Below, one piece after another: positions 57,306 through 64,000 of a stretch of DNA of 64,000 bases. The translations under genes were made by a program, and so were the position numbers. The stretch's first letter is position 1. Each line of letters begins with the position of its first letter. Below the pieces are notes generated by a model. It ran no database searches. It had not been told where the DNA came from and saw only the letters and a program-made list of their open reading frames with translations. Source of the DNA: Clarireedia homoeocarpa (Eukaryota > Ascomycota > Leotiomycetes > Helotiales > Rutstroemiaceae); contig LNKV01000025.1 of NCBI GenBank assembly GCA_001465935.1, positions 81,609 to 145,608 on the forward strand, read 5' to 3'.

Positions 57306-58368
57306 GATGCCGTGAGTAAGTTTGTTGATAGGGAAAAGTGATAAAAGTCAGAAGAAGTGGGGGAGTGTAGAGCTCAACGAAGTTCTGGCCACTAGCTGCT
57401 TACCCGGCTTCCTTATGTCAGCGTTCTTGTGCATCCCATCTCTTGAACCTTGCGACATGAATGGGAGGTATGACTGCAGAGATGTTGATGCTGGGTCTAA
57501 GTAAAGCTCGGGAGCTGCTCGGCATATGGTATGGGTGGCTCAATGTCCGAAGTAGAAATCAGGATGCGGCAACGAGAATCCTACACATTTACTTTACGTT
57601 AAGCTTAATGTAGGAAAAAAAGATGGTGGTCAGAAAACGGACTTATTGTTATTACATTACATTCTGGTGCATTGTAGGAAAAAAGCTCAGAAGTAAGCAG
57701 TAATCTTCCCTACCCCTACCTATCACAAAATAAAACCGAGAGTCCTTGTAACTTACGAAGTATGGAGCCATGCATGGTACGAGTGCGATATACCGGTACT
57801 ACGTTTGCTTACCACACAACCCCCGCATCAAGATCTTACTGCAGGAATGAGCGGGGACCCCTTGCGCGATGCTACGGTGATATTTTAATGAGCAGTGTAT
57901 CATGCCACGCTGAGCGTTGGGAGTTGGGGTAACCTTCTAGATTAGGCTTTCTTACTACTTCCTTGAAGATTTCTTGTATCCAAAAGTAGCATTTACTGGC
58001 CGAAAGATTTGGAATCGGACAGATATTGCATTGCATATCTGCATCGATGTCGTCGATTGGCTATCATAACCTCCTCGGGTAATTATTGTGGGCGAGAATC
58101 ACTGGAACAAAAGGATCAGATCGAAACCCGGGGCTGAAGAAGGAATGATCCGAGCTTCACATTTATTGTTAGAAAATTTTATAATATATAAGTTAACGTA
58201 ACTAATTTATGAGATCGACTTTGACCGACCCCTCTTTCGTGCATGTGAAGTTCTCATTGCGCCCCGTGCCGATCCTGCCTTATCTTGGCCCTCGGGGTAT
58301 TTCCCTTCAAGCCAGGTTTGATCCTTTCAGAAAAAGAATTATCTTTTACATCGAATTCACACTGCACT
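57306..58368. other. Intergenic region between divergent rhodopsin-like and trans-ER genes
   Basis: About 1.06 kb that holds both promoters. It is A+T-rich around 58.15-58.21 kb (AAAATTTTATAATATATAAG). No coding sequence supported. Confidence 0.5.
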
Positions 58369-59700
58369 ATGAAAGCACTTGTGGTCCAAGGCAAAGGTGT
58401 GGCGAAAGTGGTTGATGATGCCAAAGAGCCTTCTCTTCGGCCTAACTATGTGAAGGTTAAGGTAGCCGCTGTGGCTCTAAATCCCAGTATTTGAATCATT
58501 CCTAAAGCAATGTCAAATGCTAACTACCTTGGCAGCTGATTGGAAATCCATCGACAGGATTGGAGCAGCAGGGTCTATCGTTGGTAAGGGCATCGCATCC
58601 ACTCGACTAAGCACTTGATGCACCGGGTTCAGGAGGCTGACTTTTGTACTCCCACTCCCAAGGTTGTGATTTTTCAGGAACCGTTGTAGAGATCGGATCT
58701 GATGTTAAGTCTGATGTCAAGGAAGGTGATAGGATTTGGGGATTTGTTCACGGCTGCAATTACCTAAACTCCGAAGATGGAGCTTTCGCCGAATACCTTG
58801 TTGCGAAAGACGGCATCTTTGGAAAAGTTCCCGATTTCATGAGCATGGAAGATGCTGCCACTCTAGGCGTTGCCGTGGGCACAAATGGCCAGGTACTCTC
58901 ATACAGTTGCAGATATCAGGACTAGCTGTCTGATTTGAACCTAGGCGATATATCAAACCCTCAAGCTACCATTCCCGACCCAGCCTGCGGAACGACCCTT
59001 TCCCCTGCTGATCTACGGTGGAAGTACTGCGACTGGAACAATCGCAATTCAACTAGCCAAACTGTTAGCTGTACTATTTTATATGCCCCGAAGATCGGTG
59101 CTGACATATCTACAGGTCAGGTTTACAGGTTATTACGACAGGTAGTCCGCGCAACTTCGAACTGCTCAAGTCTCGTGGAGCCGAGAAAATATTTGACTAC
59201 AACGAGCCTGAAGTCGGCGAGAAGATCCGAGAATTCACACACAACAATTTGAAATATGTCTTTGACACAATCTCCTTACCGCCATCTGTAGCTATTTGTG
59301 CTGCAGCCCTTTCGACTACTCCCGAGCCCAAGGGCCAATATACGGCGCTGCTTCCAGTGACTTTCCCAAGGGATGATGTTGACTCTGGCTTCACTATGGC
59401 TTATACATGCTGGGGGGAAGAAATACAAAGAGGGGACTGGCACTGTCCTGCTAAGCCGGAGGATTATGAATTTGCTGTTAGATTTATAAAAGAATTTGAT
59501 AGCTTGCTTGCCGCACGAAAAGTGATCCCACACCCAGCTACGGTCGGGGCAAATGGCCTGCATGGAATTTTGGATGCGTGAGTTTTTATTTAACATTCTT
59601 GGTTGCGCTTGCTGACGAATCTCGTACAAGATTTCAACTCATGCGAGAAGATAAAGTTCGCGGGACAAAATTGGTGTTCAGAATCACGGACACACCTTGA
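58369..59700 (+). CDS. Trans-acting enoyl reductase, LovC-like MDR family (348 aa)
   Basis: Exons join(58369..58486, 58536..58583, 58663..58892, 58945..59063, 59116..59577, 59631..59700); phases close to 348 aa. The N-terminal GroES-like half has MKALVVQGKGVAKVVDDAKE, VAAVALNPTDWKSIDRIG, VGCDFSGTVVEIGSDV and GDRIWGFVHGCNY. The Rossmann half has PLLIYGGSTATGTIAIQLAK, an intact NADPH loop of the GGSTATG type found in LovC, then VITTGSPRNFELLKSRGAEK and IFDYNEPEVGEKIRE. The closing GTKLVFRITDTP is a normal end for these enzymes. No zinc-ligand Cys/His set is evident, as expected for enoyl reductases of this group. Known of the family: reduces enoyl groups on the ACP of a partner PKS in trans. 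The partner here is most likely the PKS at 46942..55215, whose own ER loop is degenerate. Confidence 0.93.
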
Positions 59701-60736
59701 GTCACGGGGGGGAATCACATCGAATAACTTCATGTACGTCGTCAAGATATAGTTTCGAAATCAGAGATGCAATGTCAACAGAATTCAATTTAAGGATTTT
59801 TGGGAAAAGGATCAATTCTTAGTTGTTCAAGTTCGGATTCCTAACATGCTGAGAAAAGGTCTATTGAAACTTGCTGACTATGCATTCCGCCGTTGCCAGC
59901 TGATACCCTAGATGTTAGATAGGGGGAAGCTAGGATGGGGAATTGCCACGCATGGGTGGGTTCTTGGACTTTTCAACTCCCATGGGAGACCCAATCCGGC
60001 GAATCTATATTTTCCTACGTTTAAAAGATTCGCACTGGTCAGCATATGTAGCCTCTTTACATTGATCACATGGAATTCCGCCTGTAGAGATAACAACATC
60101 CCCTCTTTTTATGTCGGGATTGCACATACATAACAGACACGGATTCTTATTAGATCTAAATGTCAATTTATGTCCCTGTGTTGAACGGATAGCGCCTTTG
60201 GTGTGTTGGCGTGAGTCAGTGTTTCGTGACTTCGACGATGAAAAACCTGGGGCAGATTGGCGAATGTCCATCTTGTGATATTCCTTTCGAAAATTCCACT
60301 GCCCCACTATATGTGAGTATGATTGTAATTGTGGCAGAATGAGCATGTAAGCAGGTATGTAAGTAGACATTTATGTTGCTTGTGAATGTTTCGTTTAGGA
60401 GGGGAAAATAGTTGTGATGCATGCGTTGTTTGGGAAGGCACAAAGAGCAGAGAAACCTTTGAGATCAGTCTTTGATTGCAATCACACAAAGGATGAAAGA
60501 ACGTCGCCAGTGTTCGAAATCGTGCCAATATTCTAAATACAAAGAGGGCAATCAAATAAAGTCCACTGCACATAGCCAATTGAACAGTCAGCTAAACCCC
60601 ATTGTCCCTTGGCTACCAGAGAAATTGAAGTGAAGAACACACTCCGAGATCGACCAAGTTATCTTTCTTTGGTAGGACTCACAGCCCTCGAAACATGAAT
60701 GGGTCAGATGTGGTCTCCAATACGGTTGTTCAATAA
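59701..60736. other. Intergenic region downstream of the trans-ER
   Basis: No intact gene recognised. It includes the short Cys-rich segment at 60014-60145 listed separately. Confidence 0.5.
60014..60145 (-). pseudogene. Possible remnant of a Zn2Cys6 DNA-binding domain
   Basis: On the minus strand an open stretch reads NPCLLCMCNPDIKRGDVVIS followed by GGIPCDQCKEATYADQCESF and soon stops. The last part has the spacing of the second half of a Zn2Cys6 cluster (CxxC then C after about seven residues). A 48-nt segment with GTATGT donor and CTACAG acceptor would splice out to give NPCLLCGGIPCDQC. The basic first half (CxxCRxRKxKC) and any regulatory middle domain are missing, so if this was a transcription factor it is now a fragment. 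A chance open frame remains quite possible. Confidence 0.2.
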
Positions 60737-61024
60737 TTAATGGCCGAGTGTCAATCGAAGAGATCCTTCATTCATCAAGTTGTCTTCGCACTCGAAGGAA
60801 GAGTATGTTCTTAGTATTTTCGATAGATCCGGATTATGAGGAAGGGACGGTAGATCTTTGATGTGTTCAAGGAGAGATTTGAGGCGTTTGACTGTCTCGT
60901 AAAGCCGCCAGATATCATCGCGCGCATCTATTAACGCATTGTAGTAACTTCATAGGTCCTTGCCGACAGTCGCAGCCAACCGAATGACCGTGATAACACT
61001 GGCGACACCGCTCAGGGGATCCAT
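60737..61024 (-). pseudogene. Fragment of a fungal STAND (NLR-like) N-terminal domain with a nonsense codon
   Basis: From 61024 the frame gives MDPLSGVASVITVIRLAATV-GKDL, then TGA at 60950-60952, then in the same frame SYYNALIDARDDIWRLYETV, KRLKSLLEHIKDLPSLP and DLSKILRTYSSFECEDNLM, stopping at 60737. This is the typical N-terminal helical module found ahead of NACHT/NB-ARC and ankyrin or TPR repeats in filamentous fungi. No nucleotide-binding domain follows, so the element is a truncated remnant with one nonsense change. It may mark the edge of the cluster. Stop read-through or an intron around the TGA is possible, but I see no fitting splice sites. Confidence 0.7.
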
Positions 61025-62100
61025 TATGATAGCTTGGTGATGATAGAGTTTCGATTCCGTCTCTCGCTAGAGAGGGTATTAATTTTTGATGTTGAGCAAT
61101 TGATATTTGGAAAGTCGATTGAGAGGATGAACTGCGTCTACACACTGACACAACGGTGGAGCGCAATATGTGGCAAATATCTTTTTATGCGGGCTTAGCC
61201 AATGAAAAAGTTTAGAGCCCTTTTCAGACGTGAACACCCAAAAGTGACTCCACCCTGGAGAAGTGAAAATTTGGGCTTATATTTGGTTTTACATCAGATG
61301 TTTGAGACACCCGTTACGGCATAGTTACCTAGAAACGGCATGCTACTCCTCCCAGACCCAACCTAATCCAACCTAATCCAAAAGCATCCCAGCAAAAGAG
61401 TGCATAAATGCCGTGAAGCCCAAGCCCCTCCATTGCACAAGTCTCCACTATATTTCCTAGTAGATCTGCCGTAGGGCTGGACGCATTTCGCGAAGACCCT
61501 CAGCTTCATGATTCAACCAGAATTTCTAGCATAAATGACTGAGGTCGTAGAGCTGAGTCATCAGTATGATTTGCAACTGTTCTCCAACCTCTAGCTACAG
61601 CTGCGGATATCCATCAACCTGGATCGCGTCTGCGAAATACTATTTTGCACCTATGTGAATCAAATCACGTCTCCCAGAAAAAGGAAATGCGTGTACTCCT
61701 GGAGTAGTGAGGGGCATCGACATAAAAGCTACCCCTCGACATTAATTTCTGTTTGTCCCAGCATGTGTCGTACAACAGAAATCTCCCAACTTTATAGATA
61801 TGCTAGCATTGAGGTCTAAACGTCACTAAACATAGCACTCCGTCCTGTCACCAGAGTAAGATGAAAACATCCTAGGTATGTACAGACCAATCACAAAATA
61901 TGATTTAGTAACGAGTCATCCATCAAATGGGAAGCTTTTCTAGATTGTATTTGATTAAGGTAAAATTAAGCGCTAGAGTTGAAAGTGCCATCCTACAATT
62001 GTACACCTTGATCAGGCTTTCTTTGCTCGGCGATTACTTGTATTTTTGATTTAGAGGTCCTTCATTTCATTAATTTTTTATAGCCGGATGCTCGTATATC
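61025..62100. other. Intergenic region
   Basis: About 1.1 kb without supported genes, downstream of the second MFS transporter (minus). It contains a short direct repeat CCAACCTAATCCAACCTAAT near 61361. Confidence 0.5.
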
Positions 62101-63841
62101 CTATCGTTTCGGCTCGTCCTTCAACTCCTCCATGTTCCCTCTCTCCAAATCTCTCTCTGCTGCATCTTCCCCATTTGACCCTTCAGCCCTCACTTCGCTG
62201 CCACTGCTCTCCTCTTGCTCTCTCACCACCGGCTTCTCATCCGGTCTCTGCAGCCCCTTGTCCTTAATTAAAATACACAGGCACAAGCAGAATCCAATGA
62301 TCGGAACCCATAAATAAAACACACTTTTACTAGCGCCCATATACGCGTTGAGCACCTCTTCCTTTTGCGACGGTGTCAGAGAACTCAAATCTGGGACACT
62401 GAGTATCGACGCTAAGATTTTATCCTTGAATCCGGAAGGTAGTGGAGTAGCGAAGGAATTCACCCTAGATTTGATAGAGTTTGAGAATACAGCAGAGGAG
62501 ATAGCGAGCCCGATTGCGCCACCTAGAGCACGGAGAAAGTTGCGAGTTGAGATGACGACGGCGCGATCACGTTTCAAGCAGTGAGCTTGAGCTGCGACAA
62601 GAGTTGGTTGGAAGACAAATCCAACACCTGCACCTTCGATAAGGAGGATAATGACAATCTCCCATTTTGGGGTGCTTCGAGAAAAGAGGAGAACGAGACC
62701 AGATCCAAGAGTCCAAATTATGAATCCAGCCCAGATGATTTCGCCATAGCGTTTTCGGCGGGATATATATTGTCCAGACACGATACTGAAAGACGATTGG
62801 GTGGCGACGAAAGGAATGGTCAGGGCGGCTGACATAAGTGGAGAGTACTGGCGAGAGTTCTGATAGTAAATAGGCAGATAGTAGAGATGCGAGTAATAGA
62901 CGATGCCAAAAAGAAAATTCTGGGTAAGGATAGCGGCCACAGCAGGGTTACTGAAGAGATTTAGAGGCATCATCGGCATCACGGCGAATTTCCATTCCAC
63001 AATGATGAACCCGATCATACAAACACCACCGATGGTTAGCATGGATATTACCATTGGGCTCGACCATTCGAAATAAGTTCCTCCTCCCGAAATAGGAATC
63101 AAAAGTAGAATAATGGCCGCTGAGACGAGGATAATACCGGGATAGTCGATCACTCGAATTTTGGTTGCTGTGGATCCATGAACCTTACTTGGTGGAAGAG
63201 TGAAAGCCACCATAATTCCAGACAGGACAGCCAGCGGGCAAATGCACCAGAAGAGTCCCCGCCATGTTGAGTTCTGCACGAATCCTGCAGCTAGAAACGG
63301 GCCTATCGTATTGCCGAGGCCAATGCATGATCCAAGAATTCCTTGATATCTAACACGAGGTTAGCATTGAGGAAAAGTATCAGCGACTAGAAAAAGCTTA
63401 CTTTCCGCGATTTTCGAGGGTAACAACATCAGAGACGATCATCATAGTCAATGCCATAATCCCTCCTGTTCCAACTCCAGAAATGCCTCTAAATGCATAA
63501 AGCTGGGGTCCCGTCTGAGCGAATCCGCATAATAAATCTCCTAGCGCTAGAAGGGCCACTGCGGTCAGAAACACCATCTTTCTCCCTAAGATATCTGATA
63601 TTCTTCCGTAGAGTACTTGGAACACCGTGTTTGCGATCAAACTTGACGTTCCGGCCCAGGAAATGGTAGTGGCGGAGTTGAGATCAGCTCCAATTGTAGG
63701 TAGAGCAAGACCGATTGAGTTCTGATCAATGAAAGTAATGAGAAGAGCAAACGCCAGTCCGCAGAAAACTACAATGAGTTTTCCCCTGGGAAGGATGTTG
63801 GTCTCGATACGGACCAATTCATGGCCATTAGCTCCCGCCAT
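62101..63841 (-). CDS. MFS transporter, DHA2 family with about 14 TM segments (562 aa)
   Basis: Exons complement(62101..63349, 63402..63841). The N-terminal part reads LIVVFCGLAFALLITFIDQN (TM1), then ALPTIGADL, TISWAGTSSLIANTVFQVLY and GRISDILGRK (motif A). FRGISGVGTGGIMALTMMIV is motif B-like. Motif C lies at GSCIGLGNTIGPFLAAGFV, the antiporter signature, and includes the join between exons. The second half has SHLYYLPIYYQNSRQYSPLM, AGVGFVFQPTLVAAQ and RNFLRALGGAIGLAISSAVF, all usual in drug:H+ antiporters that export fungal metabolites. The tail is charged (Glu/Arg-rich). The gene is the last complete one in the window and probably belongs to the PKS cluster as a self-resistance or export pump; this is inferred from family and position. 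Confidence 0.93.
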
Positions 63842-64000
63842 GCTTGCAACTGCAAAGGCCTCTGAAAGAATACCGTGAGAGAATCAATGGCAAAACAACA
63901 ATACATAAGAGCAGCAGATAACGGCAATGATATAATTCTTGGCCACAGAGATTGGGCACGCAATTGGGAAAAGACAAGAAAATAAATTCTAACGGGTATC

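Overview
The window is nuclear DNA of a filamentous ascomycete (Pezizomycotina). Most genes carry several introns of roughly 50-60 nt with GTAAGT-like donors, CTAAC-like branch points and YAG acceptors. The gene families are typical of the group: HR-PKS, GPI-anchored X325/BIM1 proteins, DUF7029-type proteins, fungal rhodopsin-domain proteins and STAND N-terminal domains. I suspect a helotialean (Leotiomycetes) plant-associated fungus, but that is inference. I rebuilt the exon models by hand from splice signals and frame closure; every multi-exon model given closes in frame except one, which needs a one-base correction.

Layout. 1-6.2 kb (minus strand): a WDR48-like WD40 protein cut by the window edge, a Ulp1-type SUMO protease and a phenol-2-monooxygenase-like flavoprotein. 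8.4-18.2 kb (plus): a 1452-aa orphan protein in seven exons and a DDHD-type phospholipase. 18.9-21.6 kb: two divergent X325/BIM1-like putative copper-binding GPI proteins sharing a 761-bp promoter. 22.3-22.8 kb: a probable decayed gene. 23.8-27.0 kb: a 925-aa orphan with a one-base frameshift. 27.5-29.8 kb: two tandem paralogous small secreted cysteine-bearing proteins with matching exon structure. 30.9-33.5 kb: a disordered, lysine-rich fungal protein. 34.7-39.5 kb: importin Kap123 and a GNAT acetyltransferase. 40.2-42.2 kb: a GPI-anchored DUF7029-like protein.

43-64 kb looks like a secondary-metabolite cluster: a DHA1 MFS transporter, a 2513-aa highly reducing PKS in 14 exons (KS-AT-DH-vestigial MT-ER-KR-ACP), a fungal rhodopsin-like membrane protein, a separate trans-enoyl reductase of the LovC type, and a DHA2 (14-TM) MFS exporter. 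The PKS ER domain has lost the glycines of its NADPH loop, so the adjacent trans-ER probably supplies enoyl reduction, as in lovastatin-type systems. No intact cluster transcription factor and no release domain (TE/R) were seen. A possible Zn2Cys6 remnant and a broken STAND (NLR-like) N-terminal domain lie between the trans-ER and the second transporter.

The most interesting items are the PKS/trans-ER pair, the divergent copper-protein pair with Mac1-like motifs in its promoter, the tandem secreted-protein pair, and a recurrent class of introns that are multiples of three and free of stops.
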